From DATAEK01 sp036258055 (GTDB taxonomy: Bacteria; Acidobacteriota; Vicinamibacteria; Vicinamibacterales; 2-12-FULL-66-21), in contig DATAEK010000047.1 in the NCBI GenBank assembly GCA_036258055.1, forward strand, positions 1 through 14,603: a DNA stretch of 14,603 nt, written 5' to 3'. Below the pieces are notes generated by a model. That model saw only the letters and a program-made list of their open reading frames with translations, was not told the origin of the DNA and searched no databases. Shown here one piece after another: positions 1 through 7,546 of this stretch. Each line of letters begins with the position of its first letter. Positions within the stretch are counted from its first letter, which is position 1. The position numbers and the translations under genes are program-made.

Positions 1-2
1 CC

Positions 3-443
3 GGCGGTGGTGAACCCCACGGCTACGAAGAGTTCATGGCCACGGTGGATGCGTTGGTCATCGGTCGCAAGACCTTTGAGACGGTCTTGGGCTTTGATGC
101 GTGGCCTTATGGTGAGAAGCCTGTGTTCGTGCTCAGCACACGCCCGCTGCCCACGGCGCCAGCCGGGGCGGTGGTGGAGCGTATGTCGGGAGCTCCCGCC
201 GACATCGTGTCGCAGCTTGCCGGTCACGGTATCCGGCATGTTTACGTGGATGGGGGGATCACCATTCAGCGGTTTCTTCAAGCCGGACTCATCCAGCGCC
301 TCATCATCACCCGTGTTCCGGTGCTGATCGGTGCCGGGATCCCACTCTTTGGCGCCGTGCCGCACGATATCGCGCTCAAGCACGTCGCGACGCGTCAGTA
401 CGCCAGTGGCCTCGTTCAGAGTGAGTATGAGGTTGCCGTCTGA
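3..443 (+). CDS. Dihydrofolate reductase family protein (RibD C-terminal type), 5' end missing
   Basis: The reading frame is open from base 3 to the TGA at 441-443 and continues off the left edge, so the true start lies outside the window. The visible part reads GGGEPHGYEEFMATVDALVI and then GRKTFETVLGF, which matches the RibD C-terminal/DHFR-like fold (an A-x-V-x-GRKTFE type strand-helix). Further on are VYVDGG, the usual glycine-rich NADPH-binding strand, and a hydrophobic stretch LIITRVPVLIGAGIPLF that is diagnostic of this family. Such proteins are NAD(P)H-dependent reductases. Few have a known substrate, and they are usually not the essential folate enzyme. An internal ATG at base 36 would give 135 residues, but it would cut the fold in half and is not the start. 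No partner gene is visible. The family call is firm; the substrate is unknown. Confidence 0.88.
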   Translation, partial: GGGEPHGYEEFMATVDALVIGRKTFETVLGFDAWPYGEKPVFVLSTRPLPTAPAGAVVERMSGAPADIVSQLAGHGIRHVYVDGGITIQRFLQAGLIQRLIITRVPVLIGAGIPLFGAVPHDIALKHVATRQYASGLVQSEYEVAV

Positions 444-887
444 CCGTGATTCGAGCCGGCGGCGCTGAACGCTCGCGACAATCGCCCACGAGACGCCTGC
501 GGCTCTGGGCTCGTAGACGCAGGACAACTTCGCGAATGCGCCTGCCGGTGATTCCAGTGTCGCGATAGCCTCCCCCAAACAGTTCAGCTGCGGCGCGGCA
601 CCTCTCTGATGTGTCGTTCGCTGGCCCGTAACGACTTCGTGGCGGAAGCGACCGAACGGCTCGCGGTTGCGCTGCGACACTGGTCTCGAGCGTGCGCCGT
701 CGCCCGCCGTCCTTGTGGTTGGCGCGGCGTTTTTGAGCGCTCGCAGGCGCGTAGTCCAGCCGACGCCGGCATCCCGCTTGCCTGACGGGCCGAGGTTGCC
801 CTGCAGATCGCGTCAAGTTGCTGAACCCACGATCCGACGCGCGCGGATCCGTAACGTCGATCACATTCTTCGGCCGGGAGGTACCTC
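444..887. other. Gene-poor gap between the reductase and the SBBP protein
   Basis: This 444-bp stretch has no reading frame I would call a gene. Minus-strand frames here are rich in Arg, Ala and Ser, as expected for antisense reading in high-GC DNA. The best plus-strand candidate is a 58-codon frame from ATG 609 to TGA 783-785. It has a helix-like segment RNDFVAEATERLAVALRHW but no ribosome-binding site, so it could be a gene remnant or chance. A short inverted repeat, GATCCG (831-836) and CGGATC (844-849), lies about 40 bp before the next start codon and might be an operator. No -35/-10 pair with good spacing was found. Confidence 0.4.
876..881 (+). promoter_or_regulatory. Ribosome-binding site of the SBBP gene
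   Basis: GGGAGG sits six bases before the ATG at 888. This is a strong Shine-Dalgarno match and fixes the start of the large SBBP reading frame. Confidence 0.75.
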
Positions 888-3515
888 ATGAGCGCACGCG
901 TGTGGCTTGTCGTATGGATCATCGCCGGAGCGAGCACCGGCGCCACAGCCGCTCCACACGCGGCCGCGCCGGCGACCCCGGTGCGGTTCGAACGTAACGA
1001 CGGTCAGACCGACCCGCGCGTGCGGTTCGTCTCGCGAGACCCGCACTTCACGCTTTTTCTAACCGACGAGGCGCTCGTGATGTCGCTCGCAGGCGACGGC
1101 GGGCGCGTATCCAGCGTGCGAATCACGTTCGAGGGCGCGCGCTCGTCGCCGCGCATCGAGGGCGTCGGCAATGTGAGCGGCACGACGAGCTATTTCCGCG
1201 GACACGATCCATCGGCCTGGCGGACCGGCATCGCCGGATACCCGAGCGTCCGCTATACAGGCGTCTACCGCGACGTCGATCTGATCGTGTACGGACGCGA
1301 ACGTCAGGTCGAGTACGACTTCGTCGTGGCGCCGCGCGCGAATCCCGCTGTGATCCGTCTCCATGTCGACGGCGGCACGCCGTCGATCGTGGAGGGGGGT
1401 GACCTGCGGATCGCGACACCATCGGGCACGGTGACGCTCTCCCGCCCGAACATCTATCAGGACGGTCCGGGAGGACGCCGCCGGATCGACGGCGGCTACG
1501 TGCGGCTGGCAACACGAGACATCGGATTCAGAATCGGTCGCTACGATCGATCGCTTCCGCTCGTGATCGATCCCGTTCTCGCCTACTCGACGTATCTCGG
1601 CGGCAGCGACTGGGACTTCGCAAGCGACCTGCGCGCGGATGCAGCGGGGAACGCGTACGTCTGCGGCTACACCGCGTCGCTGGATTTCCCGACGACGGAC
1701 GGCCAGACGGTCTCTGGCGGCTCCTACGACGCGTTCGTGGCGAAGGTCCGTCCGAACGGCACGCTCGCCTGGGCCACGTATCTCGGCGGCTCGGGATTCG
1801 AGAACTGCGAGACCCTGGCCGTCGATCCTGATGGCTCCGTCTACGCGGTCGGCGGAACCACGTCCACCAACTTTCCCGTCGCCGGCGGACTCCAGGCTTC
1901 GCTCCACGGGACCGACGACGGTTTCCTGACGAAGCTCAATCCTGAGGGATCTCAGATCCTGTACTCGAGCTATCTGGGTGGTTCCGGATCCGAAGGCATC
2001 GGAGCCGTCACGATCGATCGATCCGGCGCGGCGTATGTCGCCGGTATTACCACATCGACGAATTTTCCAGTCGTCAACGCGGCGCGCCCGCAGTATGGCG
2101 GCGGCGTGTTCGATGGGTTCGTCGCGAAGGTCACACCGGCGGGCGACGCGCTGCAATTCTCGACGTATCTGGGCGGCAGCGACGTGGACGAACCGTCAGC
2201 CATTGCGCTGAGCCCGCGCGGCGAGGTGTATGTCGGCGGCATGACCATGTCATCCGACTTCCCCGTGGTCACGCCGGTGCAGGGGCAATATCACGGCCTG
2301 TTCGACGGATTCCTGTCCAAGCTGTCGGCCGATGGATCGAGGGTGCTCTACTCCACGTACCTCGGCACGAGCGGATGGGACTCGGTGCTCGACCTGAAAG
2401 CGCTCGATGACGAGACGCTGCTGGTCGCCGGCTACGCCGGATTCGGCTTTCCAGTCACGCCCGGCGTATTCGGCGCGTTCTTTCACGGCTCGCGCGACGC
2501 GTTCGTCAGCCGGTTGAGCGCCGACGGTCAACGATTCATCTTCTCCACCTACTTCGGCGGAGGCCACGACGATGGCGCGGTGCGCGTGGACGTGGATCCG
2601 GCGGGACACGTCTGGATCGTCGGCAGCACGGACTCGACGGACCTGCCGATGAAGAATCCGCTGCAGGACACGTATGGAGACGACGGGTGCTGCCAGGACG
2701 CGTTCGTCGCCGAACTCTCGGCCGATGCGACGCAGCTGCTCTTCTCGACCTATCTGGGAGGGACCGACATCGACAGCGGCACCGGGCTCGGAGTCGACGG
2801 GATGGGCAATGTCTACGTCGGAGGACAAACCGCGTCGTCGAACTTCCCGACCGTCGAGCCGATCATCGCAGCGCCTGCGGGACCGCGCGACGCCTTCGTT
2901 GCGCGCATTGTCGTGAACCATCCACCAACAGCGGACGCGGGACCAGCCCAGCAGGTCAACGCGGACGCGACCTGTCGCGCGAGTGTGACGCTCGACGGCG
3001 GCGGCTCGTCGGATCCGGACGGCGATCGCCTGTCGTACGCGTGGAGCGGCGGATTCGGGAGTGCGACGGGGGTCAAGCCGACGATCTCCGCCGGCGTCGG
3101 GACGCAGACAATCACCTTGACCGTGTCGGACGGTGACGGAGGTACCGCGTCCGATACCGTGCAGATCTCCGTCATCAACACCGTACCGACGACGATCAGT
3201 CAGCTTACGGCCACGCCGTCAACGTTGACGCCGCCAGACCACCGCATGGTCGACGTGACGATCGCCGCGCTCGTGGCGCCCGCGTGCGGCACTACGGCCA
3301 CGTGCCAGATCGTGTCCGTCAGCAGCAACGAGACCGCGAACGGCGCGGGCGACGGCAACACGTCGACCGACTGGGCGATCACGGGCCCGCTGAGCCTGCA
3401 ACTTCGCGCCGAGCGATCAGGCACCGGATCCGGCCGTATCTACACGATTGTCGTTCGCTGCACGGATAGCTTTGGCAACAGCTCGACGAAGAGCGTCGCG
3501 GTCACGGTTTCGTGA
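888..3515 (+). CDS. Secreted SBBP-repeat (beta-propeller) protein with PKD domain
   Basis: This 875-residue protein starts with a signal peptide (about 1-22, WLVVWIIAGASTGATAA). Residues 30-225 form the beta-rich N-terminal domain usually found before SBBP repeats (RFERNDGQTDPRVRFVSR, then SYFRGHDPSAWRTGIAGYPS). Seven SBBP repeats follow, each opening with a (Y/F)STYLGGS-like motif at about residues 232, 294, 358, 424, 487, 552 and 620; seven is a plausible number of propeller blades. A PKD domain (about 678-765, HPPTADAGP ... SSDPDGDRLSYAW) and a C-terminal Ig-like domain with CGTTATC and a late Cys complete it. No catalytic residues, sortase signal or type IX secretion tail were recognised. 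A surface or extracellular binding/scaffold role is inferred, with no known ligand. The gene converges on the next one with an 11-bp gap. Confidence 0.93.
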   Translation: MSARVWLVVWIIAGASTGATAAPHAAAPATPVRFERNDGQTDPRVRFVSRDPHFTLFLTDEALVMSLAGDGGRVSSVRITFEGARSSPRIEGVGNVSGTTSYFRGHDPSAWRTGIAGYPSVRYTGVYRDVDLIVYGRERQVEYDFVVAPRANPAVIRLHVDGGTPSIVEGGDLRIATPSGTVTLSRPNIYQDGPGGRRRIDGGYVRLATRDIGFRIGRYDRSLPLVIDPVLAYSTYLGGSDWDFASDLRADAAGNAYVCGYTASLDFPTTDGQTVSGGSYDAFVAKVRPNGTLAWATYLGGSGFENCETLAVDPDGSVYAVGGTTSTNFPVAGGLQASLHGTDDGFLTKLNPEGSQILYSSYLGGSGSEGIGAVTIDRSGAAYVAGITTSTNFPVVNAARPQYGGGVFDGFVAKVTPAGDALQFSTYLGGSDVDEPSAIALSPRGEVYVGGMTMSSDFPVVTPVQGQYHGLFDGFLSKLSADGSRVLYSTYLGTSGWDSVLDLKALDDETLLVAGYAGFGFPVTPGVFGAFFHGSRDAFVSRLSADGQRFIFSTYFGGGHDDGAVRVDVDPAGHVWIVGSTDSTDLPMKNPLQDTYGDDGCCQDAFVAELSADATQLLFSTYLGGTDIDSGTGLGVDGMGNVYVGGQTASSNFPTVEPIIAAPAGPRDAFVARIVVNHPPTADAGPAQQVNADATCRASVTLDGGGSSDPDGDRLSYAWSGGFGSATGVKPTISAGVGTQTITLTVSDGDGGTASDTVQISVINTVPTTISQLTATPSTLTPPDHRMVDVTIAALVAPACGTTATCQIVSVSSNETANGAGDGNTSTDWAITGPLSLQLRAERSGTGSGRIYTIVVRCTDSFGNSSTKSVAVTVS

Positions 3516-3526
3516 CGCCGCGCAGG

Positions 3527-4312
3527 TCATTGCTGCGGAACGGCCGTGATAATCGAACCGGACGGGTCCACGAGCACGCCGAAACGCTGACCGTTCGAGC
3601 ATTCCAGGTAGTACACCGTGAGCACGCCCTTGGGACTGGGGGTTTGACCTTTCACCTCGCTCTTCGCGCCTGCCGGGCAAGCCCAACCGAGCTTCTGGAC
3701 TCCCGCAGCGAGCTCCTCGGTTGAAAGGGTCTTGCGAGGCGTCTTCGTCGGGTCGTCTGGTGTCGAAGGTGAGGTGCTGGCGCCGGGGCTGGTGCCGACC
3801 AGACCCTCCGCGAGCGGAACATGGGTCAGGATATCGAGCCATTCCTTCCGTCGCGCGGGCGCTAACGGGCCTTTGCTCTTGGCGGCGTAGGCCAGCCGGT
3901 ACATTCGTTTGTCGCTTTCGATCGTCACCCGGTCGATCTCGCTCGTGGCCTCGAAACCGCCGCAGCCGGCGTCGCGGAACTCGTAGATGGCGGTTCTTTG
4001 ATCCTGTTGAATAAGGTTCCACACGAGCGACGGGCAGCCTTCGGCCAGTGACGAGCGAAGCCGATTGACGAACTTATCGATCGGAACGGCCTGGTGGAAA
4101 ACCGTGCTCGTGACCAGCTCCCGCCAGTTCTCCACCGTCTGCCCGGGAAGGACGTATTCCGTCAAGATCTCGGTCGCGTTTTCCTGACGGTTCCCGATCG
4201 TCCAGCCGCGGCCGTCGAACCCTGGTGTCTGCGCTGTCATCGACGATGATGACGCCGTGCAATACAGCAACGCCGCGGCGATCGCGCGGCAGATCCGCGA
4301 GGAAGGGATCAT
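3527..4312 (-). CDS. Hypothetical exported protein, two Cys-containing domains
   Basis: I do not recognise this family. The start was taken at the ATG whose first base is 4312, because GGGAGG lies five bases upstream of it; a frame-open ATG 16 codons earlier has no such site. The 261-residue product opens with a signal peptide (SRICRAIAAALLYCTASSSSMTAQ, likely cleaved near residue 28). Residues 45-170 form one domain (EYVLPGQTVENWRELVT, Cys93, Cys117), and a Ser/Pro/Thr-rich linker (172-195) leads to a second small domain (200-261, Cys212, Cys238, VYYLECSNGQRFGVLV). The two Cys pairs could form one disulfide in each domain, which would fit a periplasmic or outer-surface place. The C-terminus reads like a small beta sheet. 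No enzyme motif is seen. Confidence 0.85.
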   Translation of the reverse strand: MIPSSRICRAIAAALLYCTASSSSMTAQTPGFDGRGWTIGNRQENATEILTEYVLPGQTVENWRELVTSTVFHQAVPIDKFVNRLRSSLAEGCPSLVWNLIQQDQRTAIYEFRDAGCGGFEATSEIDRVTIESDKRMYRLAYAAKSKGPLAPARRKEWLDILTHVPLAEGLVGTSPGASTSPSTPDDPTKTPRKTLSTEELAAGVQKLGWACPAGAKSEVKGQTPSPKGVLTVYYLECSNGQRFGVLVDPSGSIITAVPQQ

Positions 4313-4387
4313 CTGTTCCTCCCGCCACGACCGGCAACTCACGACGAACATGCGACGCAACGGCTGACCCTGCAGCCGCGCCGCGAG

Positions 4388-4393
4388 ATTATA
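4388..4393 (-). promoter_or_regulatory. TATAAT -10 element for the hypothetical exported protein
   Basis: The minus strand reads a perfect TATAAT here, rare in this GC-rich DNA, about 75 bases upstream of the start codon at 4312. Transcription would start near 4381. The hexamer 17 bases further upstream (about CGCAAC) is a poor -35, so the promoter is plausible but not certain. Confidence 0.45.
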
Positions 4394-4597
4394 GTGGGGA
4401 ATCTCTCGGCGTTGCGCACCCCTTCCCTCAACCGCCAGTTGCCGTTATGAATCCAGAGCTTGAAGTGAGGCTCGATTGACCAAGTTCCCGGCGTTGCCCG
4501 GCGCGTGAAAGTGACGTGAATGGCAGTGATAAGACGTTCAAATGCAACGTCGATCAGGCGGGGCACTGAGGCAGAATACGGTGACCGCTGGAGGTGC

Positions 4598-5719
4598 ATG
4601 GTCGTGCCGAGGTCCGACGTCACGGTGAGACGACTCCTCTGGTACACGCTCGCTGTCGTTCTGCTGGCCGCGGTCGTCGGGTCAGGCGCCCAACCTCGAG
4701 CGCCGCTCGAGCGGCATGAATTCATCATCCGCGACTTCCAGACCGAAAGCGGGGTCGTTCTGCCAGAGGCCCGCGTCGTCTACACGACGCTCGGCACGCT
4801 GAACGCCAACGGGGACAATGCGATCCTGCTGCCGTCGCACTACATGGCCAATTTCAACGGCTACAACTGGCTCATTCGCGGCAGCGATCCGGATCGGGCG
4901 CTCGACCCGGCGCGCGATTTCCTGGTTCTGACGGAGTTGTTTGGCAACGGCCGATCCTCGTCGCCCAGCAACACGCCGGAGCCATTCCACGGTCCGCGTT
5001 TCCCGGTCACGACGATCCGCGACAACGTCGAGGCGGTTCATCGCCTTCTCACCGACCACCTCCGCGTGAAGCATCTCCGCGCGGTCATGGGGTTCTCGAT
5101 GGGCGCCGAACAGGCCTTTCAGTGGGCCGTCAGCTACCCGACGTTCATGGATGCCATCGTCGCGACATCTGGAACAGCGAAGTGCTACGGCCACGGATAC
5201 GTGCGGCTGGAGGGCCAGATCGCCGCTCTGACAACGGATCCGGCCTGGCAGGGCGGCGACTATGCGACGCCGCCCGCGAGGGGCCTCGAGGCGTTCGGTC
5301 TGGTCTGGGCCGGCTGGCTCTATTCGCAGGAGTGGTGGCGCCAGGAGCTGTGGCGCACGAACTCGCCGGCCGGGACCACGTTCGAGCAGGCGTGGCAGGG
5401 ATTCCGGAAGCGCTTCAACGCCGACGCGAACGACTACATCCTGCAGGCGCGGACGTGGCAGCGTCACGATGTCGGGACCACGCCGGGACTCGGCGGCAAC
5501 GTCGAGACGGCGCTGCGATCGATCAAGGCGCGGGTGTTGTACATGCCGTCCGAAACGGACCTCTACTTTCCCATCACCGACGCCCGCTACGAGCAGGCGT
5601 TCATACCGCGCGTCACGTTCACACCGATCCCGTCACTCTGGGGCCATACCGCCGGCGCCGCGAGTAATCCTGCGGATTTGCGATTCCTCAACGTTCACAT
5701 CGCGGCGTTTCTGAAGTGA
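4598..5719 (+). CDS. Exported alpha/beta hydrolase, homoserine O-acetyltransferase (MetX)-like
   Basis: The 373-residue protein has the MetX-type alpha/beta hydrolase fold: an N-terminal strand block (FIIRDFQTESGVVLPEARVV), then SHYMANFNGYNWLI, the nucleophile elbow GFSMGAEQ (Ser167), the acid in SETDLYFP (Asp321) and the base in LWGHTAG (His350). The triad is complete. Unlike biosynthetic MetX it carries an N-terminal hydrophobic segment (LLWYTLAVVLLAAVVGSGAQ) that looks like a signal peptide or anchor, so it should act outside the cytoplasm, where acetyl-CoA is absent. A hydrolase or other acyltransferase role is inferred; the substrate is unknown. The ATG at 4598 has GGAGG only three bases upstream; GTG at 4604 (nine bases from it) or GTG at 4625 are alternatives, and ATG 4520 has no ribosome-binding site. 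It stands alone, with no methionine genes nearby. Confidence 0.88.
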   Translation: MVVPRSDVTVRRLLWYTLAVVLLAAVVGSGAQPRAPLERHEFIIRDFQTESGVVLPEARVVYTTLGTLNANGDNAILLPSHYMANFNGYNWLIRGSDPDRALDPARDFLVLTELFGNGRSSSPSNTPEPFHGPRFPVTTIRDNVEAVHRLLTDHLRVKHLRAVMGFSMGAEQAFQWAVSYPTFMDAIVATSGTAKCYGHGYVRLEGQIAALTTDPAWQGGDYATPPARGLEAFGLVWAGWLYSQEWWRQELWRTNSPAGTTFEQAWQGFRKRFNADANDYILQARTWQRHDVGTTPGLGGNVETALRSIKARVLYMPSETDLYFPITDARYEQAFIPRVTFTPIPSLWGHTAGAASNPADLRFLNVHIAAFLK

Positions 5720-5925
5720 CGACGGCGCTCGAGAAGGTGTCCGCGAGCTGCGCGTATGGTGCCACGTTCATTCGACGGCTCAAGAATGCGGCTGCGGCCG
5801 AATCCTCATCTCGGGCGTCGAGGGGCTGGACGAACGAACCTGGCCAGGCACCGATTGGGGATCCCGAACGGCTCGTACGCGACGTTCTGCGGACCTGGCC
5901 CCATCGCGCTGGCGGAAACGGCGCG
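5720..5925. other. Convergent intergenic gap
   Basis: These 206 bp lie between the stop codons of the MetX-like hydrolase and the M20 hydrolase. I see no convincing hairpin-plus-T-run terminator. An open plus-strand frame crosses it but has no family resemblance. Confidence 0.4.
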
Positions 5926-7449
5926 TCAGGCGAGGTTGTAGAACAGATCGACAAAGGATCGGACCGCGCCGTCCATGCCCGCCACCTTCGGGTTCGCCGC
6001 CTCGATCAGCCAGTACTCGTCGGGCGCGTGTGCGCCCGCGCCGTGACCGAGCCCGAACTGTCCGGCCGGCAGCTTGAGCGGTGGTCCAGTGAACGTCACG
6101 CCCGGCCATGATCCCGCGAGCCGCGGCCACAGGAGCGGATCGATTCCTGACTTCCGGTAGGTGTCCATCATCGCCTTCACCAGGCGCGAGTCGGCCGGCG
6201 TCTCGGTCGGATCGTAGCCACCGCTCATGTTCACCTCGACGTCGCCGAAGCCGTGCTTTGCCAGGTGCTTCTTGATCAGTTCCAGCGTGTCCTTGGCGGT
6301 CATGTCCGGGACCAGGCGCACATCGAGTTTCGCGAGCGCGCGGTGGGGCAGAATCGTCTTCCCCCCAGGGCCGGTGTAGCCGCCGACAAGTCCTTCGATG
6401 TTGATCGTGGGCTGCGACACGAGCCGCACGAGCGAATCGTGCCACGACTCATCTCCGTACCACCGCGACACGCCCAACGCCTTCTTCGCGGCCGCTTCGT
6501 TGCGACGCGGAACCGCCGCCTCGAGGATCTGACGAAGCTCAGGACTGAGCGGGCGCACCTTGTCGAAGAAGCCTTCAACCGCGGGCGTGTGTCCATCTTC
6601 TTTGACGAGCGTATGCAGTGCCTGCACGAGGTGCCAGGCAGGGCTGTCGATCTGCGCCTCGTAACTCGAATGGACGTCCTGCGTCGGGCCGCGGCCCCAT
6701 TTCTCGCCGGATGACACGAGCTCGAGCTCGATCACGCCTTTCGATCCCAGGTTGACCTGGACCGAGCCGTCGAGATCCTGGTTGCCGAGGGGAATGATGA
6801 TGCCGACGCTCTTGCGCAGCGCCGCCTCGACCTCCGGCTTGAACACGATCTCGCGGAAGTTCGGGGATCCGATCTCTTCCTCTCCCTCGCAGACGAGCAC
6901 GAGGTTGATCGGCAGCTTCTGTCCGGCCGCCTTGAACGCGCGTAACGCAGCGAGGCACGCGATCTGCGGCCCCTTGGTGTTGGTCGCGCCGCGGCCGATC
7001 ATGATTTTCCCCACGCCGGACCGGTCCACGATCCGTCCCTCGAGCGGCGGCGCGCTCCATTCCGACGCGTCATATTGCTTGACGTCGTACATGAAGTAGA
7101 GCGCCAGCGTCGTCGCGGCGCCGGCATCGAGCGTCGCGAAGACGCCCGGCTTCCCCGCGGTCTGAACGACATCGACCTTGCCGAACCCGGCGTCGCGGGC
7201 GAGCCGGGCCATGTACTCTGCCCCCTGCGGATAGTTGCGGTTCTCGGCCGCAATCGACGGCAGGGCAATCCACTCGCGCAGCATCTGGATCGTGGCATCG
7301 TGCTGTCGCGCGATCTCGCCGGCGACGGCCTCGCGGCCGTTTTGCGCAAGGAGACCGTCCGATCCCGCAATCGCCACGGCGGCCGCTGCGGTCATGCTCG
7401 TGTGAAGGAAGTCCCGGCGAGAGACGTCATGCGTTGAGGCAGGGTCCAT
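5926..7449 (-). CDS. Tat-exported M20-family hydrolase with altered metal site
   Basis: This 507-residue M20/M25/M40-type protein has a twin-arginine signal (SRRDFLHTSMTAAAAVAIAG, residues 10-29). GAGGAA five bases before the ATG supports the start. Expected M20 motifs are found in order but several are altered. The His-x-Asp site reads Met120-Tyr-Asp122. The Asp-x-Lys-Gly site reads Asn157-Thr-Lys-Gly160 within GRGATNTKG. The catalytic Glu pair is intact (Glu191-Glu192 in CEGEEEIGS). The later ligand Asp is not found near IIIPLGNQD (217-225). The dimerisation-domain His (His260, DVHSS) and C-terminal ligand His474 (GAHAPDE) are present. Relatives are carboxypeptidases or dipeptidases such as carnosinase and PepV. 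With three of five ligands changed, the metal content or reaction may differ. It converges with the hydrolase (206-bp gap) and diverges from the next gene. Confidence 0.9.
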   Translation of the reverse strand: MDPASTHDVSRRDFLHTSMTAAAAVAIAGSDGLLAQNGREAVAGEIARQHDATIQMLREWIALPSIAAENRNYPQGAEYMARLARDAGFGKVDVVQTAGKPGVFATLDAGAATTLALYFMYDVKQYDASEWSAPPLEGRIVDRSGVGKIMIGRGATNTKGPQIACLAALRAFKAAGQKLPINLVLVCEGEEEIGSPNFREIVFKPEVEAALRKSVGIIIPLGNQDLDGSVQVNLGSKGVIELELVSSGEKWGRGPTQDVHSSYEAQIDSPAWHLVQALHTLVKEDGHTPAVEGFFDKVRPLSPELRQILEAAVPRRNEAAAKKALGVSRWYGDESWHDSLVRLVSQPTINIEGLVGGYTGPGGKTILPHRALAKLDVRLVPDMTAKDTLELIKKHLAKHGFGDVEVNMSGGYDPTETPADSRLVKAMMDTYRKSGIDPLLWPRLAGSWPGVTFTGPPLKLPAGQFGLGHGAGAHAPDEYWLIEAANPKVAGMDGAVRSFVDLFYNLA

Positions 7450-7483
7450 GCTGATTCCTCGTGAAAGGCGGACGACAGCGAGT

Positions 7484-7493
7484 AACTATAGTT
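7484..7493. promoter_or_regulatory. AACTATAGTT palindrome between divergent genes
   Basis: A perfect 10-bp palindrome lies in the 97-bp space between the M20 gene (start 7449, minus) and the putative lipoprotein (start 7547, plus). Because it is symmetric, it offers a TATAGT -10-like hexamer on both strands, giving leaders of about 28 and 48 bases. It also holds the CTATAG core seen twice before padR. No strong -35 box was found on either side. Confidence 0.4.
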
Positions 7494-7546
7494 CGTCAGA
7501 CCACGGTTGATCCAGGCGACCGGCTTCGTCGAAAGTTCGGGTTGAC

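Noticed and set aside
376..864. 162-codon minus-strand frame in the left gap
   Set aside because: It partly overlaps the reductase antisense, is very Arg-rich (about a quarter of residues), has no ribosome-binding site and no motif.
444..887. Possible integron attC site or mobile-element debris in the left gap
   Set aside because: No matching RYYYAAC and GTTRRRY core pair, no terminal inverted repeats and no target duplications were found.
1059..2156. Minus-strand open frame of 365 codons inside the SBBP gene
   Set aside because: It is antisense to a well-supported gene, is rich in Arg, Ala, Asp and Val without any domain, and arises from high GC at third codon positions.
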